Shown: piece after piece, positions 1 through 8,872 of the stretch
Numbering within the stretch: the first letter of the stretch is position 1
Layout of the letters: every line of letters begins with the position of its first letter
Assembly: GCF_007990715.1 (NCBI RefSeq)
Contig: NZ_BJWY01000007.1
Span: forward strand, 1 to 64,000
Direction: 5' to 3'
Length of the DNA stretch: 64,000 bases
Origin: Nocardia seriolae NBRC 15557
Lineage (GTDB): Bacteria; Actinomycetota; Actinomycetes; Mycobacteriales; Mycobacteriaceae
Notes under the pieces: generated by a model
Database searches by the model: none
Told to the model about the DNA's origin: nothing
Seen by the model: the letters and a program-made list of their open reading frames with translations, nothing else
Made by a program: the position numbers and the translations under genes

Positions 1-76
1 GTACTAGATCGAGTTGTACACGGGTACCAGTTGATCCGCACCGATCCCATCGCCGGAACAACGAATCCCACAGTGG

Positions 77-90
77 TAGAACGTGTTACA
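77..90. promoter_or_regulatory. KstR-type operator box
   Basis: The 14 bases TAGAACGTGTTACA match the KstR consensus TNNAACNNGTTNNA at every fixed position. KstR is the TetR repressor of the upper cholesterol pathway. No intact gene starts just to its right; it overlaps the beginning of a hydrolase-like fragment and could serve a minus-strand gene lying left of the window. Confidence 0.7.
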
Positions 91-409
91 TTCTGGCCGT
101 AACGATTGGCTCTTCCGCACTCCGCCCGAACACCAGCGCGGCGACCCGGCGACCGTCCGCGAAACACAGCGGATCTACTTCGACCCGTCGACGCCTCCCG
201 ACGTCTACGTCCAGCCCGGTGCGGGCCACGGCATCGCGCACGAACCGAACGGCGCCGACGGCTTCGACGCCGTGCTCACCTGGCTCGCCGAGCGAGGATT
301 CGATCGTCGACCGCGATCGCGGGGCCGGGCTCAGATCGGGTTGACGTCCGAGACCAGCCAGCGGCTGCCGTTCTTGTCCAGCGTCACCCGCAGCCGGCTC
401 GCGTCGTAG
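83..409 (+). pseudogene. alpha/beta-hydrolase C-terminal relic
   Basis: The plus-strand frame reads like the last 70 or so residues of an alpha/beta hydrolase. It has a GRNDWLF stretch like the acid-residue strand and a GAGHGIAHEPNG stretch like the catalytic-histidine loop, then a final helix DAVLTWLAERG. No N-terminal half with a nucleophile elbow is present, since only 82 bases precede it. The homologous part seems to end near base 310, after which the frame runs on antisense to mam4B. I read it as a truncated leftover; a chance open frame is the alternative. Confidence 0.35.
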
Positions 410-822
410 GTGCCCTTGGAGGGGTCCTTGCCCGCGCCCTTCTGGTTGAGGTAGACCATGACCTCCACGTGCTCGGAATCCGCCTTGATCACACCGGTTT
501 CCGTGGCGGTGGCCTGGACGACGAGTTCCTTCTCCTTCGCGGCGGGCGCGAGGACGGTATTGGTGACCTTCAGCCAATCGTCGCGGAATTTCGGGGTCAT
601 GTCCTCGCACACCTTGGGCATGGTGGTGTCGATGGTCCGGAAGTTGTAGCCGAACATGCCTTCCACGGTCCGCGTGGCCACCACGGTGGACTGCTCGCGG
701 GCCTGGTCGACGTGGCTGTCCTGCCAGTAGCCGTAGCCGATCCAGCCGCCGATGCCGAGACCGGCGGCGAAGACGACGAGGGCACAGACCATGAGGATCA
801 GATCGCGCTGGCGCTTGCTCAT
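331..822 (-). CDS. mam4B: Mce4-associated membrane protein (Mam4B-like)
   Basis: A 163-residue protein with one N-terminal transmembrane helix (about residues 8-30), followed by an extracytoplasmic domain of the Mce-associated (Mam/Mas) family. These proteins stabilise Mce transport complexes in the cell envelope. It is the last gene of the mce4 operon, and its ATG overlaps the preceding stop by four bases, so it is translationally coupled. The length fits M. tuberculosis Rv3492c. Identification rests on position, topology and the tail pattern RLRVTLDKNGSRWLVSDV. Confidence 0.85.
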   Translation of the reverse strand: MSKRQRDLILMVCALVVFAAGLGIGGWIGYGYWQDSHVDQAREQSTVVATRTVEGMFGYNFRTIDTTMPKVCEDMTPKFRDDWLKVTNTVLAPAAKEKELVVQATATETGVIKADSEHVEVMVYLNQKGAGKDPSKGTYDASRLRVTLDKNGSRWLVSDVNPI

Positions 823-1622
823 ACCGTCATCTCCATTCCGGTCGCGGTGATGCCGCCCTTGTCGTCCCGGGACAGCGTCACCTTGAACCGGTACTGCCGC
901 TGCTGCTGGCCATCGGCGCCCGCGTTGGTGAGGACCTGCTTGACCGCGACGAGCACGATCGCGGAGTGATCGTCGGAGGACTGCAGGGCGGCCTCGACGA
1001 CCTCGCCCTTGGCCCGGACCTGTGCCTTCTGCACGATGCCCGCGTAGTCGTCCTTGCGGTCGGTGTAATCCTTGTGCAGGTCACCGGAAGTCACCGCGAG
1101 CACCCGGTTGATGTCGTCCTGGGCGGTATCGGCGCTGATATTGGTGACATTGAGCATCGCCTGCTTGGCGGCCTGCACGTAGTCCGCGCGCAGCGCGTCC
1201 TGATCGGCGATGGCGCTGCGCTGGTGGGCGGCCCACACGGTGCCGCTCACCGTCACCACCGTGAGCACCAGGGCGGCGATCGCGACGACCCGCATCCAGA
1301 GGCTGCCGCCGTCGGCCGAAGCGACTGCGGGCGCTTCGGATTCGGGGGCAGCGGCAGGGGCGTCTTCGACCGGCTCGCCGGACTCCGGCGGGGAGTCCGG
1401 CGGCGCGGCGTCCGCGACGGCGACATCGCCCCACCCGGTCACCTCCACCGGTGCCGAGTCGGCCGGGGACTCCTTGGCGAGCGCCACGACGTCGGGCTTG
1501 TCCGCCACGGGTACGACGGTCTCGAACGCCGGTGTGGCGGTCCCCTTCTCCTCCGGCGGAGGCCCTTCCGAGCGCACTGCCCGCCGTCGTGTCCGGTTTC
1601 TCACCACACTCGAATCGCTCAT
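819..1622 (-). CDS. mam4A: Mce4-associated membrane protein (Mam4A-like)
   Basis: A 267-residue protein. The first 100 residues are a basic start then an acidic, Pro/Ala/Glu-rich cytoplasmic stretch. One membrane helix follows (about residues 110-132, MRVVAIAALVLTVVTVSG), then an outside domain typical of Mce-associated proteins. It corresponds by place to Rv3493c and overlaps both neighbours by four bases. Role by family: accessory subunit of the Mce4 sterol importer. The long charged N-terminal tail is poorly conserved in this family, so the precise start is less certain than the gene. Confidence 0.85.
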   Translation of the reverse strand: MSDSSVVRNRTRRRAVRSEGPPPEEKGTATPAFETVVPVADKPDVVALAKESPADSAPVEVTGWGDVAVADAAPPDSPPESGEPVEDAPAAAPESEAPAVASADGGSLWMRVVAIAALVLTVVTVSGTVWAAHQRSAIADQDALRADYVQAAKQAMLNVTNISADTAQDDINRVLAVTSGDLHKDYTDRKDDYAGIVQKAQVRAKGEVVEAALQSSDDHSAIVLVAVKQVLTNAGADGQQQRQYRFKVTLSRDDKGGITATGMEMTV

Positions 1623-3076
1623 TTCACCTGCTCCTGGACCATTGCTGTCAGAGTTGCCGGGATTACCCCGGAGCCGTTGCCGTCGAGGTTCGCCTGACGA
1701 TACGTGCGTCCGTCCGTCCCGAGGAACTCACCTGTACGCGGATCGTACGGTTGGGTCTGGACCGACGCGGGCTGGACCTGGTTGCCCGCACCCGGCTTGG
1801 AAGTGTCGGAACTGGGCGTGCCGCCACCGGTCGGATTGCCGTTCTTGTCCACCGGATTCGGCTTGCCGAAGGGCGGATTGTCACCCGTGGGCACGAAACC
1901 CTCGGGGTCACGGCACATTTCGGGCGTCGGCGCGCGCTTGCCCGGGACCTCCATGCACGGGGTGTTGCGGATACCGCGGACCGCCTGCGGGGAGTTCTGG
2001 GAAACCTTGCAGTACAGGCCGCTCGGGGTGTCCGGATGGTCCAGCAGCGCGGGCGAGCGCCGCTGTTCCGGCGTCAGGAACCCGGTCGTGCAGCCCTGCG
2101 GATCGTTCACGCTCACCATGAAGTCCACCATCGCGCCGTACTCGGTGGGCCCGCCGGTCGCGACGGACAGCAGCCCGGCGATGAGCGGCGGGAAGACCAC
2201 CAGTAGCTGCTCGATGCTGGGGTTGTAGGTGTAGCCGACCTGACCGACGCTGACCAGATTGCGGGCCAGCAGCGGCAGCGTGGGTTTCAGATCCTGGAAC
2301 AGCTGGGTCGCACGGGTAACCGCGCCCGGCGTCTTCTCGATGACATTGCGCAGCGCCGGATCGTGCTCGCGCAGCTGGTCGGTGACCGTGGCCAGATCCC
2401 TGGTCCAGCTCCGGATGGCCTCGTCGGACTGCACCTGCGTGTCCAGCAGCGGGCCGATCTTCTCGATCAGGTCCTTGGTGGCCTCGGTGTTGGTCTTCGC
2501 CTCCTGCACCAGCAGGGTCGCGGAGTCGAGGAAGCGCTGCAGGTCCGGTCCCGCACCGTTGAACGCGACGAAGGCGTCGTCGATGACCTGCTTCAGCTTG
2601 GTGTCGGCGACGCTGTTGAGCAGCCGGTCGGTCTGATCGAGCAGGCTGCCGACGTCCTGCGGCAGCTTGGTGCGCTCGACCGGGATCACCGAACCGTCGG
2701 ACAGGTTGCCGCCCTTGGCGTTATCGGCCGGAACCAGATCGACGTACTGCTCACCGACCGCCGACACGCTGCGCACCCAGGCGTCGACGTCCTTCGGGAT
2801 CTTGTAATCGCTGTCGATCGACAGCTTCGCGTCCACCCCGGCCGGGGTCAGGACGACCTCTTTCACCTTGCCGACATTGGTGCCCCGGTAGGCGACATTG
2901 GCGTGCTCGTACAGCCCACCGGTGGCGGTCAGCCGCACGGTGACGTCATAGCGTCCGATGCCGAACGCGGCGGGCAGCTTGACGTAGTAGCCGCCCATCA
3001 CCGTGATGCCGATGACCGTCAGCACGGAGAAGATGACCAGCTGAACCTTGACGAAGCGAGTGAGTTTCATCGTCAC
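1619..3076 (-). CDS. mce4F: Mce family protein Mce4F
   Basis: Substrate-binding type subunit of the Mce4 sterol importer, 485 residues. A membrane helix or uncleaved signal lies at about residues 10-30, then the MCE domain (about 40-120; motif NVAYRGTNVGKV), an alpha-helical coiled region, and a Gly/Pro-rich tail of about 90 residues. I chose the GTG at 3076 because its GTGA overlaps the mce4E stop; an ATG two codons in is possible. It is the sixth and last mce gene of the operon. Confidence 0.95.
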   Translation of the reverse strand: MTMKLTRFVKVQLVIFSVLTVIGITVMGGYYVKLPAAFGIGRYDVTVRLTATGGLYEHANVAYRGTNVGKVKEVVLTPAGVDAKLSIDSDYKIPKDVDAWVRSVSAVGEQYVDLVPADNAKGGNLSDGSVIPVERTKLPQDVGSLLDQTDRLLNSVADTKLKQVIDDAFVAFNGAGPDLQRFLDSATLLVQEAKTNTEATKDLIEKIGPLLDTQVQSDEAIRSWTRDLATVTDQLREHDPALRNVIEKTPGAVTRATQLFQDLKPTLPLLARNLVSVGQVGYTYNPSIEQLLVVFPPLIAGLLSVATGGPTEYGAMVDFMVSVNDPQGCTTGFLTPEQRRSPALLDHPDTPSGLYCKVSQNSPQAVRGIRNTPCMEVPGKRAPTPEMCRDPEGFVPTGDNPPFGKPNPVDKNGNPTGGGTPSSDTSKPGAGNQVQPASVQTQPYDPRTGEFLGTDGRTYRQANLDGNGSGVIPATLTAMVQEQVK

Positions 3077-4290
3077 TTCCCTTGCGGCACGGTGAGACCC
3101 GGAATCGCGGGCAGACCTGGGACCTGCCCGATACCGGGGAGGGTCGGCATCGGCGCGGGCGTATCGGGGTGCGCCTGGAACGGGGCGTTCTTGGGATCGA
3201 CCGGCTCGCCCGGCGTGCCGCCGAGTTGGCCGAGCGCGCCCTCCACGCCCGCGTAGCGCGGGCCGAGCGGGGTCTCGGTGAGGAAGTTCTTGGCCAGGCG
3301 GGCCGCGGTGAGATCGAAGGTGATCTTCACATTGAGGTAGTCGCCCTTGACCGCGCCGTCCATCTGATGCATCGGGAACGGGAAGGTGAGCAGCATGTTC
3401 AGCGCACTGGTGAGATTGCTGCCGGTATTGGCGATCTGCTCCAGCGCGGGCCAGATATTGGCCAGGTTGGACTTCAGGTCGGCGCCGCCCTGCTGGACGA
3501 TCTTGTCCACGGCATCGCTGAGACCGCCCAGTGCGGTCAGCGTCTCGGTGATGTTCGCGCGCCGATCGGCGATCACGGTCAGGGCCGGATGGATATTGTC
3601 GATGGCGCTGGCCAGCTGGTCCTTCTGCTGGGCCAGGATGCCGGAGAACCGGTCCAGCCCGCCCATCGCCGCGATGATGTCCTTGGTCTGGTTGTCCAGG
3701 GTGCCGATCAGAGTGTTCAACTGCGGCAACAGATCCCGGATCGCGTCGGTGCGCCCGGTGAACGCCTTGTCGAGCTCACCGGTGATGTTCTCGAGTTGGC
3801 TGATGCCGCCGCCGTTGAGCACCACCGACAGCGAGGACAGCGTCTGCTCGGTGGTCGGGTAGGCGCCCGCACGCTCGAGCGGGATGATGTCCCCGTCCTT
3901 CAATTCGCCCTGCGCCACCACTTCTGTCGGCGCGGCGAGTTCGACGTGGTTGCTGCCCAGCAGCGAGGTCTGACCGATCTTGGCGACGGCGTTGGCGGGC
4001 AGCTTCACACCCTTGTCCATGCTGACGGTGACCAGCACGTGCCAGCCCTCCACATCGATCCCGGTGACCGAGCCGACGGTGACGTCATTGACCATGACCG
4101 GCGAATTGCGGGTCAGCGTGGTGACATTCGGCATCTGGATCTTCACCTGCCACGCCCCCTCCCCGGTGCCGGCGGCACCGGGCATGGGCAGCGAGTTCAG
4201 GCCGTCCCACTCACATCCGGTGGCGCCCAGGGCGATCGCGATGCCGATCGCCAGGCCCGCCACCTGCTTGCGGCCGCGAATGGTTTTCAT
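3073..4290 (-). CDS. mce4E: Mce family lipoprotein Mce4E
   Basis: 405 residues. The N-terminus is a lipoprotein signal with lipobox ATGC, the lipidated cysteine being residue 26, as expected of the E subunit (LprN-type) of Mce systems. An MCE domain and a long helical region follow. The start is the ATG at 4290 because it gives the lipoprotein signal and an ATGA overlap with mce4D; the open frame extends further upstream without coding character. It acts outside the membrane with Mce4A-F in steroid uptake. Confidence 0.95.
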   Translation of the reverse strand: MKTIRGRKQVAGLAIGIAIALGATGCEWDGLNSLPMPGAAGTGEGAWQVKIQMPNVTTLTRNSPVMVNDVTVGSVTGIDVEGWHVLVTVSMDKGVKLPANAVAKIGQTSLLGSNHVELAAPTEVVAQGELKDGDIIPLERAGAYPTTEQTLSSLSVVLNGGGISQLENITGELDKAFTGRTDAIRDLLPQLNTLIGTLDNQTKDIIAAMGGLDRFSGILAQQKDQLASAIDNIHPALTVIADRRANITETLTALGGLSDAVDKIVQQGGADLKSNLANIWPALEQIANTGSNLTSALNMLLTFPFPMHQMDGAVKGDYLNVKITFDLTAARLAKNFLTETPLGPRYAGVEGALGQLGGTPGEPVDPKNAPFQAHPDTPAPMPTLPGIGQVPGLPAIPGLTVPQGK

Positions 4291-5531
4291 CGGTTGCCTC
4301 CCGGGAGTGCCAGTTCGGCGAGGCTCTTGGGCACGCTGACCTGAGCATTGGCGCGGGCTTGGAGTTCCGGTGTGCTGTAGTTGATCTGGTCCGGGTGCGC
4401 GCCCGCCGCGGTGGCGGGGCTGAGCATGAACGGCAGGTAGTTCATGGCCAGATTGCCGAAGACCGGTCCCAGGATCTGAGCGCAGAGGTTCGCGCTCTTG
4501 TCGGAGTCGTTGTCCTGCAACGCCGCGATCGAACCGCACAGGAAGCTCATCGGATCGGCCATATTGGTGAGCACCGGGTAGCCGGTCACCGAGCCGGTCG
4601 CGGGCTTGTAGATCTGGTAGAAGTTCGTGAGCGCGGTGGGGCCGGAGTGCAGCACCTGCTCGAGCTGGGGCCGCTTGTCCACCAGCAGCTGGGTCACGTC
4701 GGCCATGCGCTGCAGGCTGTCGGTGAGCGCGCCGCCGCGGGACTCGATGAACCGGCGTACGTCCGAGACCGCGCCATCCAGATTGTCCAGTGCCGCACCG
4801 AGATCGGTGGACACCCCCGCCAGCACCGAGGACACCGAGGCGAGCCGGTTGCCGAACTGCACGATCTGATCGTTGCTGTGCGACAGCGCGTCCACGAAGA
4901 CCTGGAGATTGCGGATCGTCGCGAACAGATCGGTGCGGCCGTCCGACAGCGTGGTCAGCGCGCCCGACAGCTCCTTGAGCGCGTCGCGGAACGCCTGGCC
5001 GTTGCCGTCGAGATTATTGGCGGCGGTATCGACGAAGCGCCCGAACGAGCCCTGCTTGTCCTGGCCGACCGGGCCGAGAGTGGTTGCCAGCTTGTTCAAT
5101 TCGGCCTTGATGTCATCCCATTCGACCGGGATGGCGGTGTGCTCGATCGGGATGGTCCCGCCGTCCTTCAGCTTCGGCCCGCCGACGTAGGCGGGCGCGA
5201 GCTGGATGAAACGCGCGGAAACCAGTGACGGCGAGACGATCACGGCCTTGGCATCGGCGGGGATGTCGATGCCCCGGTCCAGCGTCATCTTGACCGTGAC
5301 CCGGTCCTTGCCCGGCTCCACCGCATCGATGGTGCCGACCTTGACGCCGAGCACGCGGACCTCGTCACTCGCGTACAACCCACTGGTGGAAGGGAAGTAC
5401 GCGGTGATCTCGGTCTTGCCGATCCGGTTCACGGCCGAGTAGCCGACGCCCACGACAAGGGCGGCGAGCGCCACCACCGCGACGATTCGCGCCCAGCGGG
5501 GCAGAGTTCCAACTTTGCGCAGTGCGTTCAT
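4287..5531 (-). CDS. mce4D: Mce family protein Mce4D
   Basis: 414 residues with an N-terminal hydrophobic helix (about 14-33) and an MCE domain (about 38-115; ASDEVRVLGVKVGTID). A helical domain then carries repeated hydrophobic heptads, which in this family form the periplasm-spanning tube. Four-base overlaps on both sides couple it to mce4C and mce4E. Function as part of the Mce4 cholesterol importer is by family and synteny. Confidence 0.95.
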   Translation of the reverse strand: MNALRKVGTLPRWARIVAVVALAALVVGVGYSAVNRIGKTEITAYFPSTSGLYASDEVRVLGVKVGTIDAVEPGKDRVTVKMTLDRGIDIPADAKAVIVSPSLVSARFIQLAPAYVGGPKLKDGGTIPIEHTAIPVEWDDIKAELNKLATTLGPVGQDKQGSFGRFVDTAANNLDGNGQAFRDALKELSGALTTLSDGRTDLFATIRNLQVFVDALSHSNDQIVQFGNRLASVSSVLAGVSTDLGAALDNLDGAVSDVRRFIESRGGALTDSLQRMADVTQLLVDKRPQLEQVLHSGPTALTNFYQIYKPATGSVTGYPVLTNMADPMSFLCGSIAALQDNDSDKSANLCAQILGPVFGNLAMNYLPFMLSPATAAGAHPDQINYSTPELQARANAQVSVPKSLAELALPGGNR

Positions 5532-6589
5532 TTACCCGGCTCCGTCTGTGCCGGGGTAATGACCGGCGGGAAGTCTTTCAGGTAGTGCTGCAGGTCGCTG
5601 GGCAGATGGTCCGGCCACACCATGGAGTCGACCAGCATCTGGACGTAGTCGCTGTTGGCGTTGACGATGTAGGCCTGGAAGTAGGGACCGCTGCCGACCT
5701 GCTCACCCAGCGCGCCCGCGTAGGGCCCGAGCGCGTCGAGCGCGTCGGACAGATTCTGCTTGTTCCGCTGCAGCACCCCGAGCACCGAATTCAGCTTGTC
5801 CAGTGTGGGTTTGAGCTGTGCCTCGTTGTCGTTGACGAAGCCGGTGAGCTGCTTGGCCAGACCGTTGACATAGGTGATGAGCTGGCCGAGCGCGGCCTTG
5901 CGGGCATCGAGCTCGCCCAGCAGGCTGTTGCCGTCCACCAGCAGCGTATTGATCTCCGAGGCCCGGTCGGCCAGCACCTTGGTCACGCTCTGCGCCTTGC
6001 CGAGCAGATCGGTCAGGGCCTGATCGCGGGTATTGATGCTGCGCGAGAGCGCCGTGATGCCGTCGAGCGCGGAGCGCAGCGGGGCCGGGGTGTCCTTGAA
6101 GGTGTCCGACAGCGCGTCGAGGGTCTTGTTGACCTGGTCCATGTCCAGGCCCTTGACCGTATTGGACAGATCGCCCAGCGCGTCGTTCAGCGAGTACGGA
6201 GAGGTGGTGCGCTCCAAGGGAATCGTGGAGTCCCCGCGCATCGTGCCGTCACCCTCGGGGGTGACCTCGAGCGACTTGCGGCCCAGCACCGTATTGGTCT
6301 TGATGGCCGCGGTGGTCTTGTTGCCCAGTGGAATTCCCTCGTCGAGGGTGAACCGCACCTTCACCTTGGCGCCGTCCAGCTGGACCTGCTGCACCCGGCC
6401 CGATTTCACGCCGGCGACCTGAACCTGGTCGCCCGGCAGCAGGCCGCCCGCGTCGGCGAACAGCGCCGAGTACTCGGCGCCGGATCGTACGAAGGGCAGG
6501 CGATCGAACTGCAGTGACGCCAGCGAGATGGTCGAGGCCAGCACGATGCCGATGATGCCGTAATTGATCAGGGGCGAACGCTCGCTCAT
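5528..6589 (-). CDS. mce4C: Mce family protein Mce4C
   Basis: 353 residues. The ATG at 6589 overlaps the mce4B stop (ATGA) and places a membrane helix at residues 8-26, so I prefer it over upstream in-frame starts. The MCE domain has LLPGDQVQVAGVKSGRVQQV. The helical region after it carries regular Leu/Ile heptads. It is a core subunit of the Mce4 steroid importer. Confidence 0.95.
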   Translation of the reverse strand: MSERSPLINYGIIGIVLASTISLASLQFDRLPFVRSGAEYSALFADAGGLLPGDQVQVAGVKSGRVQQVQLDGAKVKVRFTLDEGIPLGNKTTAAIKTNTVLGRKSLEVTPEGDGTMRGDSTIPLERTTSPYSLNDALGDLSNTVKGLDMDQVNKTLDALSDTFKDTPAPLRSALDGITALSRSINTRDQALTDLLGKAQSVTKVLADRASEINTLLVDGNSLLGELDARKAALGQLITYVNGLAKQLTGFVNDNEAQLKPTLDKLNSVLGVLQRNKQNLSDALDALGPYAGALGEQVGSGPYFQAYIVNANSDYVQMLVDSMVWPDHLPSDLQHYLKDFPPVITPAQTEPGK

Positions 6590-7614
6590 TTGCTGCACCT
6601 TCCGGTCGTCTGGCCACCGGGCAGCTTGACATGCAGCGGCTTTCCGTCCGGACCGTCCACGATCAGGTCGGTCGGGCAGGCGTAGATGTTCAGGAACGAA
6701 CCGTAGGAACCGATGCGCACCAGCTTCTTGTAGGCGTCGGGCAGGTTCTCGATGATCCACTGCAGTTCATCGGTGTTGTCGTCGAGCACGCCCGCGGTCC
6801 GGCCGAGCGGATCGAAGGTCGCCTTCAGATCCGGCCGCGCCGTCCGCAGCAGGTCGGTCAGATCGCCGGTGGCACCGGAGCTCCGGGGGATGGCGTCGCC
6901 GATCGGATCCTTGTCCGCGGCCAGCCCGCTGACCAGTCGCTGCAATTCGTCCAGGGTGGTACCGAAAGCCTGATTGCGGTCGTCGATGGTGGACAGCACC
7001 GTCTTCAGGTTCTCGATCACGCTGCCGATCAGTGCGTCCTTGTCCGCCAGCGTCTTTCCGAACGACCCCGAGCTGTTGAGCAGCGCCACCAGGGTGCCGC
7101 CCTGGCCCTGGAAGACCTGCAGCAGCGCGCTGGTCAGATCGTTGACCTGGGCCGGGTCCAGCCCGCGCAGCAGCGGCTTGAACCCGCCCAGCAGCATGTC
7201 CAGATCCAGGGCGGGCTTGGTCTGCGCGACCGGGATGGTGCCGTTCTTGCCGAGAGCCTGTGTGGTGCCGGGTCCTTCGAGCAGTTCCAGGTAGCGGTCG
7301 CCGACGAGATTCTCGTAGCGGATCGTGGCCTGGGTGCTGGAGTAGATCTTGTACTTGCGATCCACGTCGAAGTCGACGTGCGCCATCTTGTCCTTGCCCA
7401 CGTACACCCGGCTCACCGAGCCGACCGGCACACCGGCGATGCGCACCTTGGACCCGGGCAGCATGCCCGACGAGCTGGTGAAGACCGCGTGGTAGCCGTT
7501 CTCACGGGCGAAACGCATCTGGGAGAAGACCACCGCGAGCATGGCCAGCACGAGCACCATGACGAGGGTGAACAGGCCGAGCTTGACGGTGACCGCGCGC
7601 GGTTTGAACCTCAC
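6586..7614 (-). CDS. mce4B: Mce family protein Mce4B
   Basis: 342 residues from a GTG at 7614 that overlaps the mce4A stop (GTGA). It starts with basic residues, then a membrane helix LGLFTLVMVLVLAML, then the MCE domain (MLPGSKVRIAGVPVGSV). An open frame reaching upstream to 7701 would bury the signal helix 40 residues in and is rejected. It is a subunit of the Mce4 importer. Confidence 0.95.
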   Translation of the reverse strand: MRFKPRAVTVKLGLFTLVMVLVLAMLAVVFSQMRFARENGYHAVFTSSSGMLPGSKVRIAGVPVGSVSRVYVGKDKMAHVDFDVDRKYKIYSSTQATIRYENLVGDRYLELLEGPGTTQALGKNGTIPVAQTKPALDLDMLLGGFKPLLRGLDPAQVNDLTSALLQVFQGQGGTLVALLNSSGSFGKTLADKDALIGSVIENLKTVLSTIDDRNQAFGTTLDELQRLVSGLAADKDPIGDAIPRSSGATGDLTDLLRTARPDLKATFDPLGRTAGVLDDNTDELQWIIENLPDAYKKLVRIGSYGSFLNIYACPTDLIVDGPDGKPLHVKLPGGQTTGRCSK

Positions 7615-8864
7615 TTGTTGCCCCCCGCCAGTCCGGGCATGCCCGCGTACAGCAGCTGGAAGACGTTGGCATTGAAGTGCGGGTTCGTCTCCGGATGCCA
7701 CACTTCACCCTCGGAGGTGTCGGTCACCAGGTAGGGAGCATTGGTGCCGGGTACGTGATCGAGCACGCCCTCACAGTGCGGGCCACCGGTGGCGTTCACC
7801 TTCGGCAGATCCTCCGGGTACTTGTAGGGGGTACCGCCGGGCATGATGCTGGCGTTCATATTGACCGCCGGGTACCGGCCACCGAACTCGTCGGCGACGA
7901 TCGACATGTTCGAGCCGAGACCCACCACGGTGCAGTAGATAGCCGACTTGTACTTGTTGAGCAGGGCGGTGGTCGGGTCGAGCAACCGCAGCGCCTCCAC
8001 GATCGGCGAGCCGGTCTCCTCCAGGATCGGGGTGGTGGTGTCCGACAGCCCGATCAGATCGGTGAGCATCGCGTCGATCCGCTGCTGCTCGTCCACGATC
8101 GTCTTACCGGTGACCACCGCATTGTCGGTGGTGCGCAGCAGATCCGGCACGGTGTCGGCGTAGGTGCCGCTGACGATCGCGGTCTTGCGCAGATCGTTCT
8201 GCAGGGTCGGCAGCGACGGGTTGATCTGCGCCAGGAAGGCGTCGGCGTCGGCCATCGCCTGGCCGAGCTTGTCGCCGCGGCCCTGCAGCGCGGTACCCAG
8301 CGCCGTGAGCGTCGCGTTCAGCTTCTCCGGCTGCACCTTCGCGAGCACGTCATTGAGGTGCTGGAAGATGGTGTTGAACTCCACCGTCACGGTCTGCGCC
8401 GCCACGGTCGTGCCGGGTCGCAGCGAATCGGCCGAAGGACTCTGCGGAGCAACGAAGTTGATGTACTTCGCACCGAACACGGTCGTCGAGTTGATGTTCA
8501 CCGTGGCGTTGGCCGGAACCAGCTTCAGCTTGTCGGGATCGAGAGCCAGCTCGATCCGCGCGCTGCCGTCGGCGGCGTCGCTGATGGACTCGACCCGTCC
8601 GATCTCGACGCCGCGGATCTTCACCTTGGCATCCCGGTCCATGACCAGACCGGCGCGCGGCGCCGCGACGGTCACCTTGACGGTGTTCTCGAACCCGCCC
8701 GCGAACATGATCAGGCAGATCGCGACGGCCGCGGCCAGGCCGAGCACCATGCCCGCACCGGCCAGGCGAATGACCCAGCCCTGCTCGAGGTACCGCTTGG
8801 GCGCGGGTTTCGCGACGAACGGCGAGCCGATCGGGCTCACCACATCGCTGTGTTGTTGCACCAT
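7611..8864 (-). CDS. mce4A: Mce family protein Mce4A
   Basis: 417 residues, with a 30-residue cytoplasmic lead, one membrane helix (about 32-54) and the MCE domain (VMDRDAKVKIRGVEIGRV). A long alpha-helical and tail region follows. It is the first mce gene after the two permease genes, eight bases downstream of yrbE4B, the standard yrbEA-yrbEB-mceA arrangement. M. tuberculosis Mce4A is needed for cholesterol import; that role is carried over by homology. Confidence 0.95.
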   Translation of the reverse strand: MVQQHSDVVSPIGSPFVAKPAPKRYLEQGWVIRLAGAGMVLGLAAAVAICLIMFAGGFENTVKVTVAAPRAGLVMDRDAKVKIRGVEIGRVESISDAADGSARIELALDPDKLKLVPANATVNINSTTVFGAKYINFVAPQSPSADSLRPGTTVAAQTVTVEFNTIFQHLNDVLAKVQPEKLNATLTALGTALQGRGDKLGQAMADADAFLAQINPSLPTLQNDLRKTAIVSGTYADTVPDLLRTTDNAVVTGKTIVDEQQRIDAMLTDLIGLSDTTTPILEETGSPIVEALRLLDPTTALLNKYKSAIYCTVVGLGSNMSIVADEFGGRYPAVNMNASIMPGGTPYKYPEDLPKVNATGGPHCEGVLDHVPGTNAPYLVTDTSEGEVWHPETNPHFNANVFQLLYAGMPGLAGGNK

Positions 8865-8872
8865 GTCCCACC

